64,000 nucleotides of DNA from Pontiella sulfatireligans (GCF_900890705.1 NZ_CAAHFH010000002.1:2365458-2429457), one strand, 5' to 3'. Counted from the stretch's first letter, positions 44,281 to 52,531 are shown. Notes: generated from the letters alone by a model not told the origin. Numbers and translations: made by a program.

Positions 44281-46686
44281 ATGTCTGAACGCGAAGAGCA
44301 ACTGGAAAAACTGAACAGGGAACTGGCGGAACTTGACCGCCGGCGGTGCGGACTTGTGGCGGAAATCGGGAAACTGCAAGCATCTGGCGAAAAGATTCCA
44401 GTGTCTGGACGTGTTGTTTCCCGTTTCTCGCCGGAGGAAAAGATCCAGTTGTTCCGCAACCTGTTTTCGGGGCGGGACGATGTGTTTCCCCGTCGCTTCG
44501 AGAGCCGGAAGAGCGACCGGAGCGGCTACCAGCCTGTGTGCAAAAACGAATGGCGGACGGGGGTGTGCTTCAAGCCAAAGGTGAAGTGCGCCAAGTGTGA
44601 ACACCGCGAGTTTGTCCCGGTTTCGGACGAAGTCGTCCGCCAGCACCTTTCTGGAAAGGACGAAGAGGGCAAGCCGTTTGTGATGGGGATCTATCCGCTG
44701 ATGCAGGACGAAACCTGCTCGTTTCTGGCGGCTGATTTCGACAAGGCCGAATGGAAAAAAGACGCTTCAGCTTTTTTGGACGTTTGCGCCGAACTTGAGG
44801 TGGCTGCGTATCTGGAGCGGTCGCGGTCAGGGAACGGCGGGCATGTCTGGTTGTTTTTCGAGGAAGCGGTTCCTGCCGGCCTCGCCCGCAAGCTCGGTTC
44901 GTTCATCCTGACCAAGGCGATGGAAGCCCGCCCGGAACTGGGCTTTGATTCGTATGATCGCTTTTTCCCGAACCAGGATCGGATGCCGACGGGCGGGTTT
45001 GGAAACCTCATTGCGCTGCCGTTGCAGAAGGCGGCGCGGGCGGACGGGAACAGCGAGTTTGTCGACCGGGCGTTCGAGCCGTTCCCCGACCAGTGGGAGT
45101 TTCTATCCAATGTTCGGAAAGTCCAGAACGCCAAGGTTGTCGAATGGGTGAAGGCGGCGGAGCAGGATGATTTGATCCTCGGCGTGCGAACTGCACCGGA
45201 CGAGGAGGATCGAACGCCGTGGCTAATGCCTCCATCGCGGAACAGCTCCATGAAGATTTCCGGGAAGCATCCCGCCTCGGTTGACATCGTGCTGGGCAAT
45301 CAGGTGTATGTTCCCAAGGAGGGGCTTTCACCGTCGCTCAGGAATGCAATCCTGCGGTTGGCGGCGTTTCGTAATCCCGAGTTCTACAAGGCGCAAGCGA
45401 TGCGCATACCCGTGTTCAACAAGCCGCGCATCATCGCTTGTGCCGAGGAGTTTCCGGAATATATTGGATTGCCACGCGGCTGCATGGATGAACTGGCAGT
45501 CTTGTTCGAATCGCTGTTCATTGAAGTGCGGATTTCCGACCAGCGGATGGAAGGCCGGCCATTGGATATTTCTTTTTACGGCGAGTTGAGGGACGAACAG
45601 CTACTGGCGGGAAAGGCCTTGCTGAAGCGCGACATCGGCGTTTTGTCCGCGCCGACGGCATTCGGAAAAACCGTGTTGGCAGCATGGCTGGTTGCGCAGC
45701 GAAAGACCAATGTGTTCATTGTGGTGCATCGGCGGCAATTGATGGAGCAGTGGGTGGAGCGGTTGTCGGTCTTTCTTGGGTTGGAGCGAAAAGACATTGG
45801 GCAGATCGGCGGGGGAAAACGGAAAATATCCGGCCTTGTCGATGTGGCAGTCATTCAGAGCCTAAACAAGAGAGGCGTGGTTGACGATCTCGTTGCCGAA
45901 TATGGATTCGTGATTGTCGACGAGTGCCATCATATTTCCGCGAAAAGCTTCGAGGATGTCCTGCGGGCATGTCCCGCAAAATATGTTGCCGGCCTTTCGG
46001 CAACGGTGGTTCGGCGCGATGGCCACCACCCGATCGTATTCATGCAATGTGGCGCCGTCCGCTACCGGGCGCACGACAAGAAGCACGCCATGCAACGCCC
46101 ATTCGACCACAAGGTGGTTGTCCGTCCGTGCGAGCATGTTGCATTCCCCGAAGAGGGCGATTTGGCGATTACGGAAATCTATCGGATGTTAATGGAGTCC
46201 GACGCCCGGAACGCTTGCATTGCCGAAGATGTTGTTGCGGCATTTGAAGAAGGGCGCAGCCCGCTGATCCTCACCGAACGGACGCGCCATCTTGAAATCC
46301 TCCGCGAAATGCTCGAACCGGAGATCGAGCGGCTGGTGGTTCTCAAAGGCGGTCTTGGAAAGAAGAAGCTCGCGGAGATCACCGCGAAACTCAGCGAATG
46401 GAAAGACTTTCCGCACACCGTGCTGGCGACCGGCCGCTATCTCGGCGAAGGCTTCGACGACCCCCGCCTTGACACGCTTTACCTCGCCATGCCCGTTTCT
46501 TGGCGGGGCGTGCTCTCGCAATACGCTGGCCGGCTCCATCGCCTGCACGACTCGAAAAGCGAGGTGCGTATTTTCGACTATGTCGATCAAGGCCACCCCG
46601 TTCTCGCGCGTATGTTTGAAAGGCGTTTGAAAGGTTACGAAGCCCTTGGCTATTCGCTTCCCGTGGCAGGCTCGGAGCTGCTGTGA
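44281..46686 (+). CDS. AEP primase-polymerase fused to SF2 helicase (TOTE conflict-system type)
   Basis: An 801-residue protein. After a short coiled coil (3-35) comes a region with DVFPRRFESRKSDRSGYQP and cysteines C87, C96, C103 and C106 (possible zinc site). The AEP primase domain has LAADFDKA (D152/D154, DxD metal motif) and GNGGHVWLFF (H188), then DSYDRFFPNQD. The SF2 helicase half has SAPTAFGKTVLAA (Walker A near 458) and VDECHH (near 546), and a second lobe with GEGFDDPRLDTLYLAMP. I associate this fusion with TOTE conflict systems. No nuclease domain is visible. Start is ATG 44281, without a usable ribosome binding site. Confidence 0.8.
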   Translation: MSEREEQLEKLNRELAELDRRRCGLVAEIGKLQASGEKIPVSGRVVSRFSPEEKIQLFRNLFSGRDDVFPRRFESRKSDRSGYQPVCKNEWRTGVCFKPKVKCAKCEHREFVPVSDEVVRQHLSGKDEEGKPFVMGIYPLMQDETCSFLAADFDKAEWKKDASAFLDVCAELEVAAYLERSRSGNGGHVWLFFEEAVPAGLARKLGSFILTKAMEARPELGFDSYDRFFPNQDRMPTGGFGNLIALPLQKAARADGNSEFVDRAFEPFPDQWEFLSNVRKVQNAKVVEWVKAAEQDDLILGVRTAPDEEDRTPWLMPPSRNSSMKISGKHPASVDIVLGNQVYVPKEGLSPSLRNAILRLAAFRNPEFYKAQAMRIPVFNKPRIIACAEEFPEYIGLPRGCMDELAVLFESLFIEVRISDQRMEGRPLDISFYGELRDEQLLAGKALLKRDIGVLSAPTAFGKTVLAAWLVAQRKTNVFIVVHRRQLMEQWVERLSVFLGLERKDIGQIGGGKRKISGLVDVAVIQSLNKRGVVDDLVAEYGFVIVDECHHISAKSFEDVLRACPAKYVAGLSATVVRRDGHHPIVFMQCGAVRYRAHDKKHAMQRPFDHKVVVRPCEHVAFPEEGDLAITEIYRMLMESDARNACIAEDVVAAFEEGRSPLILTERTRHLEILREMLEPEIERLVVLKGGLGKKKLAEITAKLSEWKDFPHTVLATGRYLGEGFDDPRLDTLYLAMPVSWRGVLSQYAGRLHRLHDSKSEVRIFDYVDQGHPVLARMFERRLKGYEALGYSLPVAGSELL

Positions 46687-46697
46687 TTTCAAACATC

Positions 46698-46739
46698 ATG
46701 GTAAATCCAGATTGACGATCGTCACTTTGGATTTACCAT
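46698..46739. promoter_or_regulatory. palindromic promoter-operator, copy 3 (small basic protein)
   Basis: Arms ATGGTAAATCCA / TGGATTTACCAT around TGACGATCGTCA, identical to copies 1 and 2 apart from the bases flanking the core. TTGACG (46712-46717) and TACCAT (46734-46739) are 16 bases apart. It begins 12 bases after the helicase stop and precedes the small basic protein and the 415-residue protein. An in-frame GTG at 46746 lies 6 bases after TACCAT. Confidence 0.65.
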
Positions 46740-46802
46740 GTGGCTGTGTTTAGGTGGTCTTGCCGCCGGGGCGGCAACGGAGAAAACAGGGAGCCAATGG
46801 CT

Positions 46803-47084
46803 ATGGGCAAGAAAGAGAAATCCAAGAAGAAGGGCAAACGGAAGCTGACTCCGGCAGAAAAAAGGGAGAAGAAGCGGCGGCAGGCGATGTATGAAACCAT
46901 TTTTGTCAACGGGAAGCAAAAGCGGGTGCTGCGCAGCCCGCCGGGGATCGACTATAGCCAGATCGATGATCCGATATTTTTCGCGCAAAATGAAATGTGG
47001 GAGGAGCTGCATGCGTGGGAGCAACGGCGGGATGCGGCGCTTGACCTGAATTGCGATGAAGCCGATGGCGGCATTCCTTTTTAA
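46803..47084 (+). CDS. small basic protein of the primase module
   Basis: A 93-residue protein: a very basic start (MGKKEKSKKKGKRKLTPAEK and KREKKRRQ), then the conserved-looking MYETIFVNGKQKRVLRSPPG and DPIFFAQNEMWEEL segments, and an acidic end. The basic part suggests nucleic-acid binding. I chose ATG 46803 because GGGAG lies 9 nt upstream; a leaderless start at GTG 46746 would add 19 residues and is possible given copy 3 of the palindrome. No family is named with confidence, though the YETIFVNGKQKRV segment looks like a recurring small protein family. Confidence 0.65.
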   Translation: MGKKEKSKKKGKRKLTPAEKREKKRRQAMYETIFVNGKQKRVLRSPPGIDYSQIDDPIFFAQNEMWEELHAWEQRRDAALDLNCDEADGGIPF

Positions 47085-47095
47085 GAGGGGACGGC

Positions 47096-48343
47096 ATGTT
47101 TGACAGAGGACAGGAATTCATATTGAAGGTTGAGGGGAAGAAGCTGTTCTTCAGCGACTGCGATTTTCTGCCGGTGGAGAAGGTGGTTCTCGACCATCCG
47201 GATGACCGGGGGATGGAAATCGAGTCGTTTGCGTTCCGCCGCTTTCCATGGATCAAGCTGTGGGTGCAGCGGTTTTCGGATGGCGTGTTGGACTGTGATG
47301 TGAGCGACTTTAAGCCCGCTGCTGGTTTTGGCAGTCAGGCGGTGGATCTTTCCACTGTTCGGAAGATGTCGGTTTTTGTAGACAAGGGCCAGGTGCTTGA
47401 TTTTGCGCTGGCAAAGCCAAAGCCCGCTATTCCAAAACCAGCACCGCCCAAACCGTGCCCCAGACCTTTTGTTCCGCCCAAGCCTCCTCCGAAACCGGAG
47501 CCTTTCGACGAGACGGTTTGCTTTACGGTTCCTTTGGATCGAATCCGTTTTGAGGAGGGTTGCGCCACGGTCGGGTGGGGCGGACGCCTGTCGCTGTCGG
47601 GACGGTTCGTTCGCTTCGAAGCATCCATTGAGAATAGTTTTGTTAGTGAAAAGCTCAACTGCATCAAGCCCTATTTGGCTAAGTGCCTCGGAAGCGGGGA
47701 GGTCGAAATCCGTGCTGCTGTCCGAGGGCGGGGCGACGAGGTGGAAGCAGTAGAGGCGGAATCGGCGGCCATCGCCTCGATTTCTCCGGGAATGATAGGC
47801 GAAGTGCGCTTCCGCTACGTCAAAGGCGAACTGAGAAAATGGCGAAGAGGAAAAAGGCGCGTAACAACCGCGGCTCGTTTTTTTGAGCGTATTCACGAGG
47901 TTGGCTTTGGCGAGTCGGATACGGATTTTCTGGTGGACATCCTGCGGGCAAGGGATGCGAAACACTCCGCGCACGTTGAATATCTCGCCGGGCTGCACCA
48001 TTCCAACCTCGTTCGGCTTCGGCTTGTGAAAGACCCTTTTTCATTCCTCTGTTTCCTGCCGGGAAAGAGCGATTGCTTCTTTGCCTGGGAGACCTTCGAG
48101 GGTACCGATGCGACCTATCTCTGGAGCTTTGGCAAGCCGCCCGAATATCTGGTCAGCCACAAGCAGGAACTCAAGCGCTGGCTGGGCTGGGTTGAAACGC
48201 AGCTGGACCTCATCCACGCCGCCGGGAGGGACGAATACCACCAGAACGCTTCTCCAAGCTTCAGGCGGGTTTTCCACAGCTACAAGGAGGCCGGCGGCTT
48301 TGAAAAGTGGAAAGACGAGATCCAGAACGTGCTGGAGCAGTAG
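47096..48343 (+). CDS. unknown 415-residue protein of the primase module
   Basis: Starts at ATG 47096 with a GAGGGG box, 11 nt after the small basic gene, so the two are one unit. It has a beta-rich N-terminal domain (about 1-100), a proline-rich linker (about 103-140; KPKPAIPKPAPPKPCP and PPKPPPKPEP), a second beta-rich part (about 141-240), and a mixed C-terminal domain (about 260-415; RFFERIHEVGFGESDTDFLV, HVEYLAGLHHSNLVRL, AWETFEGTDATYLWSF). No membrane segment or signal peptide, and no family recognised. The modular layout suggests a scaffold or effector; the function is unknown. Confidence 0.6.
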   Translation: MFDRGQEFILKVEGKKLFFSDCDFLPVEKVVLDHPDDRGMEIESFAFRRFPWIKLWVQRFSDGVLDCDVSDFKPAAGFGSQAVDLSTVRKMSVFVDKGQVLDFALAKPKPAIPKPAPPKPCPRPFVPPKPPPKPEPFDETVCFTVPLDRIRFEEGCATVGWGGRLSLSGRFVRFEASIENSFVSEKLNCIKPYLAKCLGSGEVEIRAAVRGRGDEVEAVEAESAAIASISPGMIGEVRFRYVKGELRKWRRGKRRVTTAARFFERIHEVGFGESDTDFLVDILRARDAKHSAHVEYLAGLHHSNLVRLRLVKDPFSFLCFLPGKSDCFFAWETFEGTDATYLWSFGKPPEYLVSHKQELKRWLGWVETQLDLIHAAGRDEYHQNASPSFRRVFHSYKEAGGFEKWKDEIQNVLEQ

Positions 48344-48360
48344 GGGGATCAAATGAAAGA

Positions 48361-48398
48361 GGTAAATCCAGATTGACGATCGTCACTTTGGATTTACT
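48361..48398. promoter_or_regulatory. palindromic promoter-operator, copy 4 (end of module)
   Basis: Arms GGTAAATCCA / TGGATTTACT (one mismatch) around TGACGATCGTCA. TTGACG (48373-48378) and TACTAT (48395-48400) are 16 bases apart. It begins 17 bases after the stop of the 415-residue protein. Downstream there is only a short frame interrupted by a terminator, so this copy may produce a short transcript, act as a boundary, or be a leftover of a lost gene. Confidence 0.6.
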
Positions 48399-48468
48399 AT
48401 GCGGGTGGAATGATGGGAGAAAACGGTTATCTGATCAATGCCGATTCCAATGCAAACAGGGGGAAGGA

Positions 48469-48498
48469 AAGCCCCCTTCTCCGGAGCGGGGGCTTTTC
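48469..48498 (+). terminator. terminator closing the primase module
   Basis: AAGCCCCC and GGGGGCTT form a stem with a TTCTCCGGAGC loop region, followed by TTTTCTT on the plus strand. It lies about 70 bases after palindrome copy 4 and before the convergent GH1 gene. Confidence 0.8.
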
Positions 48499-48520
48499 TT
48501 CCCCGTTTAATCAATGTCAA

Positions 48521-49792
48521 TCAGGCTGTGATTCCGTTGTTCTGGATAATGCGGGAGTAGAGCTTTGCGCTTGGGCGGGGGTGGCGGGTTAGATTCTCGT
48601 CGTCGGGGTCGACTTCGACTAGGCCAAACTTCATTTCGAAACCTTCCTTCCACTCAAAGTTGTCGATGAAGGACCAGTGGAAATAGCCGTCGACCGGTAT
48701 GCCGTTCTGCTGCGCCTGATGGATTTGGCGCAGATGTTCGACGATGTAGCGGCCGCGCTTGGAATCATCTTTGTCGGCGATGCCGTTTTCGGTGATGAAG
48801 ATGGGCTTTTTAAAGCGCGCCCAAACGTCTTCGATGGTGCGGCGGATGCCTTCCGGCCAGATTTGCCATTTGAAGTCGTTGGTGTCGATCCCTTCGGGAA
48901 CGGCGTCCAGATCCAGAAACCCGGTGCGCGGGCGGCGCCAAGAGAAGCGGGGCGTTACCCGGAAATAATAATTGATGCCGCAAAAGTCGATGGAGCCGCG
49001 CAGGCCGTTGACGGCTCCACGTCCAAAGAGCGGATGAAAGCGGCCGGTGTGGACGGAGCGGTCCCACGCCTGAAAGATGACGGTTTTGCTGATGCGCATA
49101 GCGAGGCGTTCGTACCAGCCGGCCAGTCCGCGCGAGCCCCACGCCTGCAGATAGGGGTAGGCCATGGCAAGGCCGACGCGGGCGCCGGGGCAGTGCTGGT
49201 GGATCAGGCGATAGGCCCCGGCATGTGCGCGCAGCATGTTGCGGGTCACTTGCCGGAAGGCCTTCAGCGAGCGGCGCTGCGGGGGGAAATCGCCGGAAAT
49301 ATTTCCGGCAAGCGCCGCCACCATCGGCTCGTTCAACGTAATCCAAAGTTCGGGAAAGGCGACGAATTCTTGAACCACAAATTCTACGTAGCTCAAAAAT
49401 TGATCAACGGTGTCGGGGTTGCACCAGTCGTTTTGCTCGGCGACCCATTGCGGCAACACCCAGTGGTGGAGCGTCAGGCAAATCTTGATGCCGCGGTCGC
49501 GGAGGGACTGAAGCATGCGGCGGTAGTGCTCCACCGCTTCGGGATCAAACTCCCCGCGCCGCGGTTCGATGCGCGCCCACTCGATGCCGAAGCGGAAAGC
49601 CTGGTGTCCCATGGCCTCCAGCAGCTCGTGGTCTTCCTCAAACCGGTTCCAATGGTCGACGGCTTTGCCTGACAAGGGCTGAGAATCGGTTGCGAGCTCC
49701 CAGTGCCACCAGTCGGAGTGTTTGTTCCCTCCGTCAATCTGGTGGCCGGAAACCGCGCTTCCCCATAAAAATTGATCCGGAAATTCAAGCAC
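48521..49792 (-). CDS. glycoside hydrolase family 1 beta-glycosidase
   Basis: A 423-residue GH1 enzyme. It starts VLEFPDQFLWGSAVSGHQIDGG, has the acid/base Glu in WITLNEPM (near 152), the nucleophile in FITENGIA (near 333) and the C-terminal DGYFHWSFIDNFEW. No signal peptide, so cytoplasmic. GTG at 49792, 4 nt after the stop of the upstream glycosyltransferase gene, is the likely start; longer frames run into that gene. Substrate (glucoside, galactoside or a glycolipid headgroup) cannot be decided, but linkage to a glycolipid synthase is suggestive. Confidence 0.9.
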   Translation of the reverse strand: MLEFPDQFLWGSAVSGHQIDGGNKHSDWWHWELATDSQPLSGKAVDHWNRFEEDHELLEAMGHQAFRFGIEWARIEPRRGEFDPEAVEHYRRMLQSLRDRGIKICLTLHHWVLPQWVAEQNDWCNPDTVDQFLSYVEFVVQEFVAFPELWITLNEPMVAALAGNISGDFPPQRRSLKAFRQVTRNMLRAHAGAYRLIHQHCPGARVGLAMAYPYLQAWGSRGLAGWYERLAMRISKTVIFQAWDRSVHTGRFHPLFGRGAVNGLRGSIDFCGINYYFRVTPRFSWRRPRTGFLDLDAVPEGIDTNDFKWQIWPEGIRRTIEDVWARFKKPIFITENGIADKDDSKRGRYIVEHLRQIHQAQQNGIPVDGYFHWSFIDNFEWKEGFEMKFGLVEVDPDDENLTRHPRPSAKLYSRIIQNNGITA

Positions 49793-49796
49793 GCGG

Positions 49797-50972
49797 TCAG
49801 AGCCTTTCGCGCAGCCGGTCGCGCAACCCCTTCTTGCCGGTGGGAATCCGGACAACGCCTTCGCCGAGGTGCTCGATGGCGTCGTCGACGATGGCGCGGG
49901 CGGCGTCCGGGCGGCTCAGCGCCTTGGCGGACTCCTGCATGCGCTTGAGCTTTTCCGGATTCTTCAACAATTGGTCGATGCGGAAGGAAAGGGTCGAAAC
50001 GCTATCCGGCGAAATGGCGGCGCCGTTTTCGAGCAGGTAGATGGAGTTGAAGACCTCCTGGCCGGGAATGGGATTCCAAATCACCATCGGCAGCCCGCAG
50101 GCGAGGCACTCGGAGGTGCTCAGTCCGCCCGGTTTGCCGATGAACAGCGAGGCCATCGCCATCCACTCGTGCATTTCTTTTGTGAAGCCGAGAATGTGGT
50201 AGGTGATGTTTTCCGCGGGATTGCCGGCGATATATTTTTCGATCTGCTCCTTGAGTTTTTTATTGTTTCCGCAAACGACGGCCAGATGGCAAGGGGAGCT
50301 GATCCCGCTGAGCATCTGCGCCATGTCGTCGCCGGACATCACGCCGAACGCGCCGGCGGAAAGCAGCACCATCGGCAGCGCGGGGTCAATGCCGTGTTTG
50401 GCGCAGAGCTCGTTGCGGTCGCCGAGGTTTCCAAACATTGGATCAATCGGGATGCCGAGCGTCTTGACGCGCTTGGGCGGAAACTTCAGCCGAACGAGCT
50501 GCTCACGGCTTTCTTCTTTGGCAACGTAGACGCGGTTGACGAAGGACTCCAGCCAGGAGGCGTGCACATAATAGTCGGTCACCACGACGCCCAGATCGGT
50601 TTGAATATCATCCTCGCGCAGCATGGTTGAAATGATGTCCGACGGCATAAAGTGGGTGCACAGGCAGAGATCGGGCTGAAATTTTTTGATTTCCTTGGCC
50701 AGCGGGTGACTATGGAGACGGTGCATCAGCATGCGGCCCTTTTCCCTGACCCATGGCTGGTCGGAGTCGTCGAACGCCATCGACCAAAGCAACGGGGCTT
50801 TTTTCACCGCCTCGATATAAAGGTTGGCGTAGAGTTCCTGGAAAACCTTGTTGGTATAGTCGAGCGCATCGACCAGCTTGTATTCGCTGATCCGTTCATC
50901 CTTTTCACAAACCGCCGCGAGCGCTTCGGCGGCGCGCCGGTGTCCGTTGCCGGCGTTGGCATAGAGTATCAT
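49797..50972 (-). CDS. MGDG-synthase-like glycolipid glycosyltransferase (GT28)
   Basis: About 391 residues. MILYANAGNGHRRAAEAL is the N-terminal glycine/His region of MGDG synthase/UgtP-type diacylglycerol glycosyltransferases. VVVTDYYVHASWLE, TLGIPIDPMF and GKPGGLSTSECLACGLPMVIWNPIPGQE (donor-binding lobe, given in outline) complete the match. It would transfer galactose or glucose from UDP-sugar to diacylglycerol. Start is uncertain: ATG 50972, GTG 50975 or ATT 50981. A strong AAAGGAG is best spaced (8 nt) for the ATT. Confidence 0.85.
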   Translation of the reverse strand: MILYANAGNGHRRAAEALAAVCEKDERISEYKLVDALDYTNKVFQELYANLYIEAVKKAPLLWSMAFDDSDQPWVREKGRMLMHRLHSHPLAKEIKKFQPDLCLCTHFMPSDIISTMLREDDIQTDLGVVVTDYYVHASWLESFVNRVYVAKEESREQLVRLKFPPKRVKTLGIPIDPMFGNLGDRNELCAKHGIDPALPMVLLSAGAFGVMSGDDMAQMLSGISSPCHLAVVCGNNKKLKEQIEKYIAGNPAENITYHILGFTKEMHEWMAMASLFIGKPGGLSTSECLACGLPMVIWNPIPGQEVFNSIYLLENGAAISPDSVSTLSFRIDQLLKNPEKLKRMQESAKALSRPDAARAIVDDAIEHLGEGVVRIPTGKKGLRDRLRERL

Positions 50973-50998
50973 CACTTTAATCGGATCATCTCCTTTTT

Positions 50999-51772
50999 CT
51001 AAATCTGCGAGTAGGGCGTTGCCTTCAGGAAGGTTTTCGTGATGTTTGAGACGGTGCCCTTGTATTTCGGGATGGCCTTTATCCGGTTCCACTCGGGGTG
51101 CTTTTTAAAGGCGTCCCAGTTGGCGTCGTGGGCGGCCATGTCGTCGAAGGAGATCATATAGGTCAGGTTGGGCAGTTTGGCGCCGGAGAGGGATCTTCCG
51201 AAGAAGACGGGATCGAGTCCGGTTTCGAGAAAGATATCGATCTCGCCGCCGGCGTTGAACATTTCAATCTTGTTTTGCGCGGCCGTGAAGCTGGCGCTTT
51301 CGTATTGGCGCAGCTCGTAGACGCGGGTCGCTTTCTTTTCGGGAACCCGCAGCGTCGGCAAGCGGTCGAACGCTTCCATCAGCGAACTTTCAATCCGAAG
51401 ATAGGGCGCGGTTTTTTTGTCGGCGTTGAGGATGGCGGCGCCGTCGGCCAAATAGTTTGGATCGACCGCCAGACGGTCGGTGAGCGAAACAAAGGATTCG
51501 AGCGAGGGGAAGGGCAGCAGCATGTAGAGCGAAAGGCTGTCGCCTTCGAGTTCTTTAAAGACGCCCACGGAGCCGATGCCAGCGCGATTGAGCGCAGGGA
51601 TTTCAACGTCCCGGAAGAAGGCTTCCAACGCTTTTTGTTTTGTTGCGTCATCCAGCAGGTAGCGCCTCAGTTCGAAGAACTGTGTTCCACGCTTTGGATT
51701 TCCGGCAGCCGCTTTCACGCTTGCCGTTGCCGAGACGGCCAGTACGGCTGCAAAGTTTCTTCTGTTGATCAT
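50999..51772 (-). CDS. exported NIPSNAP-domain protein
   Basis: A 257-residue protein with a twin-arginine-like leader (MINRRNFAAVLAVSATASVKAAA). Two NIPSNAP ferredoxin-like repeats follow: FFELRRYLLDDATKQKALEAF with GSVGVFKELEG, and VYELRQYESASFTAAQNKIEMF with LTYMISFDDMAAHDANWDAF. Such proteins are common in planctomycetes and Verrucomicrobia; function unknown. It lies 24 nt after the DUF1080 gene and 18-27 nt before the glycosyltransferase. Confidence 0.85.
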   Translation of the reverse strand: MINRRNFAAVLAVSATASVKAAAGNPKRGTQFFELRRYLLDDATKQKALEAFFRDVEIPALNRAGIGSVGVFKELEGDSLSLYMLLPFPSLESFVSLTDRLAVDPNYLADGAAILNADKKTAPYLRIESSLMEAFDRLPTLRVPEKKATRVYELRQYESASFTAAQNKIEMFNAGGEIDIFLETGLDPVFFGRSLSGAKLPNLTYMISFDDMAAHDANWDAFKKHPEWNRIKAIPKYKGTVSNITKTFLKATPYSQI

Positions 51773-51796
51773 TCGACTGCTCCTGTTCTTCTTTGT

Positions 51797-52498
51797 TTAG
51801 TCCAAAATCTTCACGCGAATGTTGCGGTAGTGGACTTCGCTCTTCGGGTCGTGGGCTTGGAGGGCAAAGGTGCCATCGGAAACCTTGCGTTCGGAAAACT
51901 GTGTATTGCCGGGGCCTCCCTCGGGTTCGATGTATTCCACTGTTGTTTCGCTATTCACCCGGATGGTGATTTTTTTGTCGACCACGGTGATGTGGTAGTC
52001 GAACCATTCGCCGTCGGTGCTTGGCGCGGCGTCGCGTTTGATGTGCTTGCCGCCTTTCGGCTCCTTCTGGCCTTCGCGGAGCACAAGAATATTGACCACG
52101 CCGTAGAGGCTTCCGGTCTTCTTCGGATCCTTGTGGGTTGAATTCACCTGGCATTCGTAGCCCGCATTCGGCCAGCCCGTGTCTTGGTATTTGGTGTGGA
52201 AATAAACACCGCTGTTGGCGCCCGGCAGGGTTTTGGCCTGCAACCGCAGTTCAAAGTTTTTGAAGGTTCCGCCGTTCACGTCGCCGGTGTAGAACAAATG
52301 GCTGCGGCCGCCCTTGAGGATTAGTTCACCGTCTTGAACGGAGAACGATTCCGGTTTTTCCTTCGCCGGCGTCCATCCTGTTAGGTCTTTGCCGTTGAAC
52401 AGCGGAACGAATCCATCATTGGCGGTGGTTGCGTAGGATGCCAGGAAGCAGCATCCGAAAAGGAGTCCGGCCAGTTGTATCGAGGAAGTTGTTTTCAT
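51797..52498 (-). CDS. DUF1080 (3-keto-disaccharide hydrolase-like) protein
   Basis: A 233-residue secreted protein with a signal peptide ending near SYATTA. GFVPLFNGKDLTGWTP, FELRLQAKTLPGANSGVYFH, GYECQVNSTHKDPKKTGSLY and the terminal VHYRNIRVKIL are DUF1080 signatures (concanavalin-like lamina). The family includes 3-keto-glycoside hydrolases; many members in PVC bacteria have unknown sugar targets. ATG 52498 was chosen because the signal peptide begins there. Confidence 0.88.
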   Translation of the reverse strand: MKTTSSIQLAGLLFGCCFLASYATTANDGFVPLFNGKDLTGWTPAKEKPESFSVQDGELILKGGRSHLFYTGDVNGGTFKNFELRLQAKTLPGANSGVYFHTKYQDTGWPNAGYECQVNSTHKDPKKTGSLYGVVNILVLREGQKEPKGGKHIKRDAAPSTDGEWFDYHITVVDKKITIRVNSETTVEYIEPEGGPGNTQFSERKVSDGTFALQAHDPKSEVHYRNIRVKILD

Positions 52499-52531
52499 AA
52501 CGTGAAATCCTACTCCCTCAATCCGTCTCAA

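Noticed and set aside
46698..46851. A 36-codon frame starting at ATG 46738 within palindrome copy 3
   Set aside because: It overlaps the small basic gene in another frame and shows no protein-like conservation signals.
43376..48398. The four palindromes as a CRISPR or other repeat array
   Set aside because: They are separated by whole genes and placed at gene starts; there are no spacer-sized intervals and no cas genes beyond the Cas2-fold domain of the PaaX-like protein.
48677..49672. Plus-strand open frame of 331 codons opposite the GH1 gene
   Set aside because: It is the antisense shadow of a well-supported GH1 enzyme and has no family-like sequence.
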